The position numbers were made by a program, and so were the translations under genes. From contig NZ_JBNGOT010000003.1 of assembly GCF_050589705.1 (NCBI RefSeq), positions 372,001 to 436,000 on the forward strand: DNA of 64,000 bases, read 5' to 3'. Below are positions 9,164-17,134 of the stretch, piece by piece (position 1 is the first letter of the stretch; every line of letters starts with the position of its first letter). This stretch comes from Sunxiuqinia rutila (lineage in GTDB: Bacteria > Bacteroidota > Bacteroidia > Bacteroidales > Prolixibacteraceae). The notes beneath the pieces were generated by a model, which was given only the letters and a program-made list of their open reading frames with translations, was not told the DNA's origin and searched no databases.

Positions 9164-12100
9164 TTAAAATTTAATTTCCACACCTGCCGTGAAGGTACGT
9201 TGGTTAGGATATGCCACATTACTTCCTGTCTCCGGATCAGTTCCTGAGAATGGAGTAATAACAAATAAGTTTTGAGCATCAGCAAACACACGTACATTGT
9301 CAAAGCCGGCAGGAAGAATATGTTTAGGCAAGGTATAACCCAGCGAAATATTTTTCAGACGAATAAACCAGGCTTCTTCCTGAAAATAATCTCCAACACC
9401 ATACGCTGAGTTTGCCTGGAAGATAGAAGGTAAAGTTCCTGATTGCTTATCGAAAGTCCAGCGATCTTTCACCTCGTCAATCACATTGGCTCCATTGTTT
9501 ATGCGGAAAGATTCGGCTCCATAAAAATACCGGTCACCATTTACTGCCCAACGGTTAAACATAGCATGAACAAAAACATTCAAGTCGAAATTCCGGTATT
9601 TAAACGAGTTATTCAAACCAACCGGAATTGGCACATTGTAACCAATTTTAACCTGATCAGCACGATCAATCTTTCCATCCGGAGCCCCACTGTATTGTGG
9701 TTTGCCACTTTCATCCAGTACACGCCCGCCGTTTTCATCAACCAGGTATCCATTAACATCTTTGATTTTAACGGTTCCTGGAATTGCTCCCGGCATGTGC
9801 GGGATTTCTTCACCAACAGCCACTAAGCCATCAGACAAATACGTCCACATAGCGCCCCATACGGCTTGCTCTTCACTATTGATATCGGGTTTCCACGAAG
9901 CATCTCTTTTTCTCCAACGGTCGCGATAATAGGTAAAGGTAAGATCGGTTCCCCAGTAGAAGTTGTCGTTATCAAAGTTAACCGAGCTCACTTGAAGGTC
10001 AATTCCTCTTGACTGCTTTTCGGCATCCAGGTTCGATTTGATTTTGGTAATGGCCTGATAAGACAATAACGGCTTATCGCCCAACAAATCACTTACTACT
10101 CGGTCATAAACTTCAATGGTACCAGACAAGCGGTTATTCCAGAAACCAAAGTCCAATCCAATATTCAGGTCTGTTTGAGTTTCCCATTTCAAATCGGGGT
10201 TACCAATATTAGCCAGTCCGATTCCACTCTTGCTAATGCTGCCAAAGCCATAATTCCAACCCGGTGTGTAATAGGTTAATACGCCCGACAAATCATCGTT
10301 ACCGGTTTGTCCGTATCCTGCACGCAATTTCAGGTTACTAATCCAACCAAGGTTTTCCATAAAAGGCTCTTGAGTCAGTCGCCAGGCGAGCGATACCCCT
10401 GGGAATACCCCCCATTGGTTATTTTCTGCAAAATTCGACGAACCATCCACCCTTAGGTTAGCAGTAAGCAAATACTTGCTTTTGTACGAATAATTCAAGC
10501 GGGTAATGTAAGAGGCAATTTCCGAAGAACCACCGTAAGAGCCAACAATGGGTTTTTCCCGTTCTCCCAAATTCAGGTTATACCATTTAATACCATCATA
10601 AGGGAAGCGTGAATTACCGGCATTAAAACCTTCCCAAATAAATTTTTGGTATTCGTAACCAGCCATTAAGTTGAAGGTATGATCTTCAGCAATTGTACGG
10701 CTGTAGTTGGTAATGAAGTTAAACAAGTAATCTTGTTTCCCGTTGTGAAAACGTGCAGCTTTACCGCCTTCGCTAGCTCCCCATAAGGTCGTCGTTGGCA
10801 AATACGTATTTCGGTAAGCCCAGTTGCGGTTAAAACCGGCTGATAATTTCAACGTCAATCCGTCCAGAGGAGTGGCTTCTAAAAATGAGTTTACAAATAA
10901 GTCTTCATTCTTTGTTACGTCATCCATCTCCAATAAGGAAACGGGGTTTGGAACAAATGACTGGCTTGGATCCAGCACATAGTTTCCATTTTCGTCTTTT
11001 ACATTCAAGGTTGGGTTAAAGCCTAATGCCGAACGAATAATCCCTGAGTTTTCAAAAGTTCCTCCTCCAAGAGGCACGTTGTCTTCATTGATTGTAGAGA
11101 ATGAAGTTGAAATACCCGTCTTCAACCATTTTGTCAACTCTTGATCGATATTGATACGACCGGTATAACGTCCGAACTGGTTGGTTTTAACAATACCATC
11201 CTGATCGTAAGCACTTAAAGAGATCAAGTACTTCGACGTTTTTGTGCCGGAAGTAACGGTTAAGTTATGTTGTTTGATGGCCCCTGCTTGAGACACTTCA
11301 TCAAACCAGTTGGTTCCACCTGTAAAGTTGGCAATCTCGCCATCGGTGTAATAAGGTACAAAACCACCGGCAACCTCATCCCAGGCTTTCGGCCCATAGG
11401 GAGCTACCTGATTGTCCCGCATGTAAATTTCTTTTTTCACCTTATTACGCTCTAGCATAAACTCCTGAGGATTCAACACTTCAGGCATATTCACCATCTT
11501 TTGGAAAGAGTAAGATCCCCGGTAATCAACCGTTACTTTACCTTCGCTTCCTCTCTTGGTGGTAATGATAACAACGCCTCCTGCAGCTCGCGCTCCATAG
11601 ATAGCTGTGGCCGAAGCATCTTTCAAAATCTCGATTGACTCAATATCGTTCGGGTTGATGGAATTCAAGGTAGTTGCCTTAGAACCGGACGTATAGCGGT
11701 TTCCACTAGCTGGTTCATCTTTACCTGTAATTGGGAAACCATCAACAATAATCAGCGGGGCACGGCCAGTAGCAGAACCGCGGATTTGCCAGGTTAAACC
11801 ACCTCCAGGCTGGGCGCTGTTTTGAGAAACATTCAATCCGGCAGCTTTACCTGAAAGCGCATGAGCAACAGAAGTTACCCCAACTTTGACCAAGTCTTCT
11901 GATTTTACAGAAGTAACAGCACCAGTCAAATCACTTTTTTTAGTTACGCCATAACCAATGGCGACCACCTCTTCAATGCCCACAGCATCTTCTTCCAAAA
12001 CCACATTAATGGCTGTCTGGCCTCCCACTACAGTTTCCTGAGTCTTCATTCCTACAAACGAAAACACCAGAGTCGCATTGCCAGGAACATCAGCGATGGA

Positions 12101-12607
12101 ATAGTTTCCATCAAAGTCAGTGATTGTTCCATGACTGGTACCTTTGACCAAAACGGTAACCCCGGGAAGCGGAGCTCCGGAAATATCTACAATGTTTCCG
12201 GTTACAGTAACGTCTTGCTGCACTTCTGCGTTTTTGCCTGATGGAGACAAAACAATCTGACGGTTATAAACTTTGTAGCTTACATCCGCATTTTTAAACA
12301 AAGCCTGCAAGGTATTTTCAAGGCTTTGATTTTCTAACTTAACATTTACTTTCTTCGAAACATCAATCAAACTTCCGTTATACAGGAAGTAATAATTTGA
12401 CTGATCTTCAATGGCCTTCAAGGCATTTTCAATGGTGGTGTTTTCTTCAACCAAAGTAAATCCCTTGTTTTGAGAATAAACCCCATTAGCAAAAACCTGT
12501 ATGGCTGAAAGTAAAACAACCAAAAATGTAACTTTCATTTTTAAGAAAATTTTTTGACGGGGACTAATCCCCTCTTCTCTCCCACGTTGGGATTGATTTT
12601 TTTTCAT
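9164..12607 (-). CDS. SusC-like TonB-dependent transporter with STN domain (module 2)
   Basis: Outer-membrane importer of 1147 aa. It has an extended n-region (MKKNQSQRGREEG..) before the hydrophobic signal core at about 24-40. An STN domain spans about 50-125, then come CarboxypepD_reg (GVTVLVKGTSHGTITDFDGN), a plug (ILKDASATAIYGARAAGGVVIITT) and a barrel ending GVEIKF. The ATG at 12607 is kept because it stands in the same CAAATnTATGAAAAAAA context as the other two susC genes; an internal ATG at codon 24 would also give a normal signal peptide. The STN domain predicts signalling to the FecR protein encoded 99 bp upstream. Confidence 0.95.
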   Translation of the reverse strand: MKKNQSQRGREEGISPRQKIFLKMKVTFLVVLLSAIQVFANGVYSQNKGFTLVEENTTIENALKAIEDQSNYYFLYNGSLIDVSKKVNVKLENQSLENTLQALFKNADVSYKVYNRQIVLSPSGKNAEVQQDVTVTGNIVDISGAPLPGVTVLVKGTSHGTITDFDGNYSIADVPGNATLVFSFVGMKTQETVVGGQTAINVVLEEDAVGIEEVVAIGYGVTKKSDLTGAVTSVKSEDLVKVGVTSVAHALSGKAAGLNVSQNSAQPGGGLTWQIRGSATGRAPLIIVDGFPITGKDEPASGNRYTSGSKATTLNSINPNDIESIEILKDASATAIYGARAAGGVVIITTKRGSEGKVTVDYRGSYSFQKMVNMPEVLNPQEFMLERNKVKKEIYMRDNQVAPYGPKAWDEVAGGFVPYYTDGEIANFTGGTNWFDEVSQAGAIKQHNLTVTSGTKTSKYLISLSAYDQDGIVKTNQFGRYTGRINIDQELTKWLKTGISTSFSTINEDNVPLGGGTFENSGIIRSALGFNPTLNVKDENGNYVLDPSQSFVPNPVSLLEMDDVTKNEDLFVNSFLEATPLDGLTLKLSAGFNRNWAYRNTYLPTTTLWGASEGGKAARFHNGKQDYLFNFITNYSRTIAEDHTFNLMAGYEYQKFIWEGFNAGNSRFPYDGIKWYNLNLGEREKPIVGSYGGSSEIASYITRLNYSYKSKYLLTANLRVDGSSNFAENNQWGVFPGVSLAWRLTQEPFMENLGWISNLKLRAGYGQTGNDDLSGVLTYYTPGWNYGFGSISKSGIGLANIGNPDLKWETQTDLNIGLDFGFWNNRLSGTIEVYDRVVSDLLGDKPLLSYQAITKIKSNLDAEKQSRGIDLQVSSVNFDNDNFYWGTDLTFTYYRDRWRKRDASWKPDINSEEQAVWGAMWTYLSDGLVAVGEEIPHMPGAIPGTVKIKDVNGYLVDENGGRVLDESGKPQYSGAPDGKIDRADQVKIGYNVPIPVGLNNSFKYRNFDLNVFVHAMFNRWAVNGDRYFYGAESFRINNGANVIDEVKDRWTFDKQSGTLPSIFQANSAYGVGDYFQEEAWFIRLKNISLGYTLPKHILPAGFDNVRVFADAQNLFVITPFSGTDPETGSNVAYPNQRTFTAGVEIKF

Positions 12608-12620
12608 AGATTTGTACCTA

Positions 12621-12703
12621 TTAGATTAATAAAAATGATTGATCCTGTGCGACCAGGATTTGTCTGAAAGGGAAGTGTCCAGCTTCCCTTTTTTTGTTTT
12701 TTT
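12621..12703 (+). ncRNA. Candidate cis-antisense small RNA over the susC leader (module 2)
   Basis: Predicted. The -7 box TAGATTTG (12607-12614) fits TAnnTTTG and overlaps the complement of the susC start. A TTGG at 12587-12590 is a reasonable -33 element, the best of the three loci. Transcription from about 12621 to the terminator at 12667-12703 gives about 80 nt complementary to the susC leader. The body also holds a small hairpin, ATCCTG pairing with CAGGAT near 12641-12658. Confidence 0.5.
12667..12703 (+). terminator. Plus-strand intrinsic terminator in the fecR-susC spacer (module 2)
   Basis: A 9-bp perfect stem AAAGGGAAG/CTTCCCTTT (12667-12675 with 12683-12691), 7-nt loop, then TTTTTTTGTTTTTTT. 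It is oriented against the operon, which is transcribed on the minus strand. This is a textbook terminator for an antisense transcript. Confidence 0.8.
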
Positions 12704-12706
12704 AGA

Positions 12707-13747
12707 TTATTTCTTACCCTTTCTAATTATTACTTTTCGTTTGGCAAACGATGAATCATCACGTTGCTGATTATTTATAATTTCATATTCGATGTCTGAG
12801 CTATAAGAAAGCAGCCGAAGAGCCTCTTCCAACGATTCGTTGGTGAATGTTGCAGTGAAAACATACTCTTCCAGGCGCTTGTCATCAATGACAACCTCGG
12901 CATTAAACCAATGTCCCAGCCGACGGGCAACATCCTTAATACTGTCTCTGCGGAACATGAGCTCTCCATTCATCCAGCTCAGGTGCTTTTCGCCATCCGC
13001 TTCGTAAGTTGCAATCTTCCCGCTGGTTTTATTAGCTACCGCTTTTTGTCCCTGCAACAATCTGCCATAGCTCCTTTCCTCTCCTTCTTCAAGGGCAACC
13101 AGCTCTACTCTTCCAGATTCCAGAAAAGTGGTGATTTCAATATCATCCGGATAGTTACTGATGTTGAAGCGGGTACCGGTGGCTTTTACCATGTAGTTGC
13201 CCACCTCAACATAAAAGGGGTTGTTTTTATCGGACTGAACCTGAAAATAAGCTTCGCCCAATAGTTTAACCACGCGCTTGTCACCGCTGAATTCTTCGGG
13301 ATAAAACAACTTACTGCCCGAGTTCAGCCAAACGTGAGTTCCATCGCTCAGCTGAATTTGCGAACGTACGCCAAAGGAAGTTTCTGTTGATTTTGTGATT
13401 GTATTTCTTCGGTTCCCCAGTGGTTCGCCTACCAGTGTCCAGATACTGTAAAGCATGAGGGGAACGATGAGGAAAGCTGCTACACGCTGAAAACCGATGT
13501 AGAATTTGCGTATGAAATTCTCCTTACCGATTTTCGCCTTGACTTGCTTCAAGTCATTGGAAACATCAATCTTTTTCATGGCGCCTAACCGCTGTGAATA
13601 CATCAACACTTTTCGAACTTCTTCATAGTCCGATTGGTGCTCTGAAGATTCTTCCAACCAACAATTAAGCTCTTTTTCTTGCTGTTCGTTCAACAGCTTA
13701 CCACACTCCAGTTCAATTAAGCGATATATCTTGTTTCTTTCTTCCAA
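12707..13747 (-). CDS. FecR-type anti-sigma factor (module 2)
   Basis: Anti-sigma factor of 346 aa. The N-terminal cytoplasmic region includes a Trp-rich segment (LNCWLEESSEHQSDYEEV). One membrane helix lies at about 88-108 (RVAAFLIVPLMLYSIWTLV). The periplasmic FecR domain includes LSDGTHVWLNSGSKLFYPEEF and GEAYFQVQSDKNNPFYVEV, and a DUF4974 domain follows (RLGHWFNAEVVIDDKRL). It links SusC occupancy to release of the sigma factor encoded 76 bp upstream. The C-terminus is basic (KVIIRKGKK), a minor difference from the other two FecR proteins. Confidence 0.93.
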   Translation of the reverse strand: MEERNKIYRLIELECGKLLNEQQEKELNCWLEESSEHQSDYEEVRKVLMYSQRLGAMKKIDVSNDLKQVKAKIGKENFIRKFYIGFQRVAAFLIVPLMLYSIWTLVGEPLGNRRNTITKSTETSFGVRSQIQLSDGTHVWLNSGSKLFYPEEFSGDKRVVKLLGEAYFQVQSDKNNPFYVEVGNYMVKATGTRFNISNYPDDIEITTFLESGRVELVALEEGEERSYGRLLQGQKAVANKTSGKIATYEADGEKHLSWMNGELMFRRDSIKDVARRLGHWFNAEVVIDDKRLEEYVFTATFTNESLEEALRLLSYSSDIEYEIINNQQRDDSSFAKRKVIIRKGKK

Positions 13748-13823
13748 CGAATCGTGCTTTTATCGTTAATGACGACAAGTCCTCGATTTCCCCCTACGCC
13801 TGAACAAGAAAAAACTGTTTTTT

Positions 13824-14411
13824 TTATTTTAAAAAGTGAAAGGTCTCAAATAGAATCAGTAATGGTAGGTAATCCTTTAGTTCTAGCTTCAGAATTTTCA
13901 ACGCTTTGGTCATTTGGTTTTCAACCGTCTTCTCCGATATATCCAGTTGTTTTGCAATATCGCGGTTCTTTAATCCCTCGAAACGGCTTAGCTCAAAAAC
14001 CTCCCGACACCGGGCAGGCAGCTTATCCAAACTCTCCTTAAACAGTGTTTCCAATTCCGATAAAACATAGGTATCAATAGCCTCTTCGGAAAAATCCTTC
14101 CCTTCAAACTCAACCTTCGTTCCTTGGCGTTTTTTCTTTTTCAAATAATCAAGACTCCGGTTTTTAACCGACACAAACAAATATGACCTTACCGAAGTGG
14201 TGATTACAATTTTTCGGCGATCATTCCAAAATTTCAAAAATACATCCTGAACCATGTTTTTGGTTTCTTCCTCGGGAAGTGAAAACATGTTTTGGGCATA
14301 AACACAAAGGCCCGGATAGTAATAATTGAAAAAGAAATCAAAAGCATACTCTTTGCCTTGTTTCATCTCGGCAAAAAGAAACAGTTCCTGAGTATGTTCT
14401 TTGATCTCCAT
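13824..14411 (-). CDS. ECF-type RNA polymerase sigma factor (module 2)
   Basis: ECF sigma factor, 195 aa from the ATG at 14411 (MEIKEHTQELFL); the frame is open for 29 more codons upstream but that stretch has no sigma homology. Sigma-2 is at about 20-90 (NMVQDVFLKFWNDRRKIV) and sigma-4 HTH at about 125-180 (LPARCREVFELSRFEGLKNRDIAKQLDIS). It should drive the module 2 susC promoter. The sulfatase gene lies 100 bp upstream on the same strand, so the sulfatase and sigma genes may share a transcript. Confidence 0.93.
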   Translation of the reverse strand: MEIKEHTQELFLFAEMKQGKEYAFDFFFNYYYPGLCVYAQNMFSLPEEETKNMVQDVFLKFWNDRRKIVITTSVRSYLFVSVKNRSLDYLKKKKRQGTKVEFEGKDFSEEAIDTYVLSELETLFKESLDKLPARCREVFELSRFEGLKNRDIAKQLDISEKTVENQMTKALKILKLELKDYLPLLILFETFHFLK

Positions 14412-14511
14412 TGTACAAACAAATATGGTGGCAAAAGTAGTTTTTTTTAGAGATGACGCAATTATGTACAAGGAAGAAAAATGCCATTGCTGCATCATGC
14501 AAAGCCACGAG

Positions 14512-16005
14512 CTACTTTTCGTACAGGCCGGTATTTCCCTTTTCCCAAACAGGCATCAGCTTTTCAATCACTTCCGGATGCTCTGCCGCAATATTTTTCG
14601 TTTCATGCGGATCCGTCAGGTGGTCATACAATTCAATAACGGGTTGCTGCTGGCGGAAATACTTCGACAGTCGATAACGATCGGTTCGAAGTGAAATCCC
14701 GTTTCTAAAATAGCCAAACGCCTCATCTTCCCACTCGGCCGGCTTGTCACCCAAAAGAGGAAGCATACTTCTTCCATCGGTCACATGCGGCATAGCAACT
14801 TCACACAGGTCCATCAGCGTAGGATAAATATCAACCGAGCTTACCACCCGGTTAACGGTTTGCCCCGTGGTCATTCCGGGCACCCGAACAATAAACGCAC
14901 TTTTCAGCGCCCGCTCAAAAATGGTATGTTTTCCCCAAACCAACTGATCTCCCAAATGCCAGCCATGATCACCCCATAGCACAACAACGGTGTTTTCGGC
15001 CAGGCCTAACTCGTCCAACTCATCCAACAGTTTCCCAACTAGGGCATCAACATAGCTGATGCAAGCAAAATAAGCATGCCGGATTTTTCGGGCATAAGCA
15101 TCAGAAACCGGCCCTTCCAGTGAGGCCTGTTCGTCGCCCAGCCGGTAGCCATTAAACTCACCGCTGGCGTGTAAGCTTGCTTTATGAACATTAGCCGGAA
15201 TAGCTGGATTGGGAGACAAAGGAAGGTCTTCCTCCTTGTATAAATCCCAATACTTAGCCGGTGCATTAAAGGGTAAATGAGGCTTGAAAAAACCAACTCC
15301 CAGGAAAAAAGGCTGCTTCTTTTGAGCCAGTTCATTCAATTTGCTTAGCGCTAAATTGGCTGTCAATCCATCCGGATAGCCGGTGTCCTCAACATTTCCT
15401 TTTTCGTAGGGCGCAACCTGCCGGTTTCGGCTTTGCCTGTTTTCTCCGTCAGCATATCCGAAAAAAGCATTCCAACCAGTCTCCCATTTACCGGGGTCGA
15501 ACAACATTTCATCCCAACTGTGTGGCAATTCCAGCTCGCTTCCTACCGAATCGGTATACCCATACAACAGGCCATCAGCATAATGACTGATTTTGCCTAT
15601 GCCAACCGTGTAATAGCCGTTTCGTCGTAAATGATGAATAAACGTTTCGGGCGCTTCTGTCTCAGGCTTTCCCGATATCAGCTTGTGAATGGCTTCGTTA
15701 GACAAATGCCCCTTGGTTCGCGGATACATTCCCGTCAATAAACTGCTTCGCGAAGCACCGCAAGTTGGAATCGACACGAAATGATTAGTAAATACTGCGC
15801 CTGTTTGAGCCAGCTCATCAATATTGGGGGAATGAATATATTCACTCCCGTAGCAGCCTAACTCAGGACGCAGGTCATCCACACAGATAAATAGGATATT
15901 GGGTTGCTGACTGATTTTCCGTTCAATATTTTCAGATTCAGCGCTTTTGTTTTTACACGAAAACAAAGCCAAAATACATAAGCTGAAGTAATTTATTTTT
16001 TTCAT
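14512..16005 (-). CDS. S1-type sulfatase, iduronate-2-sulfatase-like, lipoprotein
   Basis: Type I sulfatase of 497 aa that should hydrolyse a sulfate ester on a glycan after a maturase converts its active-site Cys to formylglycine. The lipobox is at ILALFSC (Cys17). Metal-binding Asp43 and Asp44 are in VDDLRPELGCYGS, close to human IDS. The active-site motif is CGASRSSLLTG (Cys82, Ala84, Arg86), which fits C-x-[P/A]-x-R. Later landmarks are FFKPHLPF and LWGDHGWHLGD. Overall it resembles subfamily S1_7, which contains iduronate sulfatases and algal-glycan sulfatases. No anaerobic sulfatase maturase is in the window. The specific sulfate position is unknown. Confidence 0.92.
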   Translation of the reverse strand: MKKINYFSLCILALFSCKNKSAESENIERKISQQPNILFICVDDLRPELGCYGSEYIHSPNIDELAQTGAVFTNHFVSIPTCGASRSSLLTGMYPRTKGHLSNEAIHKLISGKPETEAPETFIHHLRRNGYYTVGIGKISHYADGLLYGYTDSVGSELELPHSWDEMLFDPGKWETGWNAFFGYADGENRQSRNRQVAPYEKGNVEDTGYPDGLTANLALSKLNELAQKKQPFFLGVGFFKPHLPFNAPAKYWDLYKEEDLPLSPNPAIPANVHKASLHASGEFNGYRLGDEQASLEGPVSDAYARKIRHAYFACISYVDALVGKLLDELDELGLAENTVVVLWGDHGWHLGDQLVWGKHTIFERALKSAFIVRVPGMTTGQTVNRVVSSVDIYPTLMDLCEVAMPHVTDGRSMLPLLGDKPAEWEDEAFGYFRNGISLRTDRYRLSKYFRQQQPVIELYDHLTDPHETKNIAAEHPEVIEKLMPVWEKGNTGLYEK

Positions 16006-16239
16006 CGTTTAGCTAGCAAAAGAAGCAGTTAGAGTTTTAGCAAAATCCCGGACTAAGTTTATCAAAAATAAAGGATTTATTCTATTTTCTTCAACCCTGA
16101 TAAGTTTCGGACACATATCCCCTTCCCAACCCCGCATTCCCAAAGACATTTCCAAGCCCCATAAGAAAGAAGGATTCAGTTCTGACATGCTTCACCAAGC
16201 TGAAGCAGTCACTGCTATTCTTCCGAAAAACGCGATTTG

Positions 16240-16923
16240 CTACAATTCAAGCCCCAAAACAATTCCAACAATAAGACGATGTTCCCAGGAATTGATGCCC
16301 TTATCAGACTGCATGGCCACATATGCTCCGGGCTCTGTTTTGCCCTTTTTCCCCTCAACACCTGTATAGATTCGATTCCGACCATACTGCTGATGGCTAA
16401 AAAACAGTTCTTCGGTAACATAAGGATTCAGTTTCCAGGAAGTCCAGTTTATACGGGGTTTAATCTTCACATCTGTTCGGTAACGAAAATGTGATTCACC
16501 CACCTTAAACATTCGGTATTCCAGCCTGTGCCTGTTTCGCAAACTCCAAAGTCCAATTTTCTTTTTCATTACTGCCCGAAGCATGGGACGGTACTCCTGC
16601 ACTCTTTGTTCGCCCAAACTATAGCTTTCATGCCGATACAATGCCTCCATTTCGAACCATGCATTCAGCTGATAAGCTAGCTTACCCTGAACGAACCAAT
16701 CGTAAAAGCCATAACCGGTTCGGTAGAAATTGTTAAAAATAAGGGCTGAACCAAGCTTTTGCCCAATGTCTCGATGAATGTAAAATTCCTGCCAAAATTC
16801 TTCCACTTGCAATCGATCCGTTTCTGACTGACCTTCGGCTTTCATGAAAAGAAAAACCAATACGAGCAACAGTACAGATGCCTTTCCATACTCTAATCTA
16901 AACTTAAAAAATCTTATCCGCAT
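16240..16923 (-). CDS. DUF2490 family protein (outer-membrane beta-barrel-like)
   Basis: 227 aa with a signal peptide (hydrophobic core VLLLVLVFLFM, cut after AEG) and a chain of alternating aromatic strands: EFWQEFYIHRDIG, WFEMEALYRHE, RHRLEYRMFK, FRYRTDVKIKPRINW and LNPYVTEELFF. This matches DUF2490, a family of presumed outer-membrane barrels of unknown role found near Bacteroidetes glycan loci and elsewhere. It is flanked by gaps of more than 200 bp on both sides, so it is probably transcribed alone. Function is not known. Confidence 0.75.
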   Translation of the reverse strand: MRIRFFKFRLEYGKASVLLLVLVFLFMKAEGQSETDRLQVEEFWQEFYIHRDIGQKLGSALIFNNFYRTGYGFYDWFVQGKLAYQLNAWFEMEALYRHESYSLGEQRVQEYRPMLRAVMKKKIGLWSLRNRHRLEYRMFKVGESHFRYRTDVKIKPRINWTSWKLNPYVTEELFFSHQQYGRNRIYTGVEGKKGKTEPGAYVAMQSDKGINSWEHRLIVGIVLGLEL

Positions 16924-17058
16924 TAAATTCTGTTATTTGAAATCTGCTCAGACCCAAGCGATCCGACAGAAAAAGAAAACTTATCCAGCAGTCAGCCCTT
17001 TATTTGTTCTCTTCAATATTAGAATACACCGCACAAAAAACGGCTTAGCTTAGCAATT

Positions 17059-17086
17059 ATGGCTGCCCACTGAAAGGAGCAGCCAT
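17059..17086 (-). terminator. Hairpin after the NPCBM glycosidase gene
   Basis: A perfect 8-bp stem ATGGCTGC/GCAGCCAT (17059-17066 with 17079-17086), extendable by three pairs across one mismatch. It starts about 50 bp past the stop codon at 17135. There is no strong T-run on the minus strand, so it may be a weak or Rho-assisted terminator or only an RNA-stabilising hairpin. Confidence 0.4.
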
Positions 17087-17134
17087 GATTATCTTATTCA
17101 TTGGTTGAGTTACAATTTTTATCCGTTGAGAAAT

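Noticed and set aside
16187..16494. Plus-strand open frames near the DUF2490 gene
   Set aside because: They overlap the end of the DUF2490 gene on the other strand and have no protein character.
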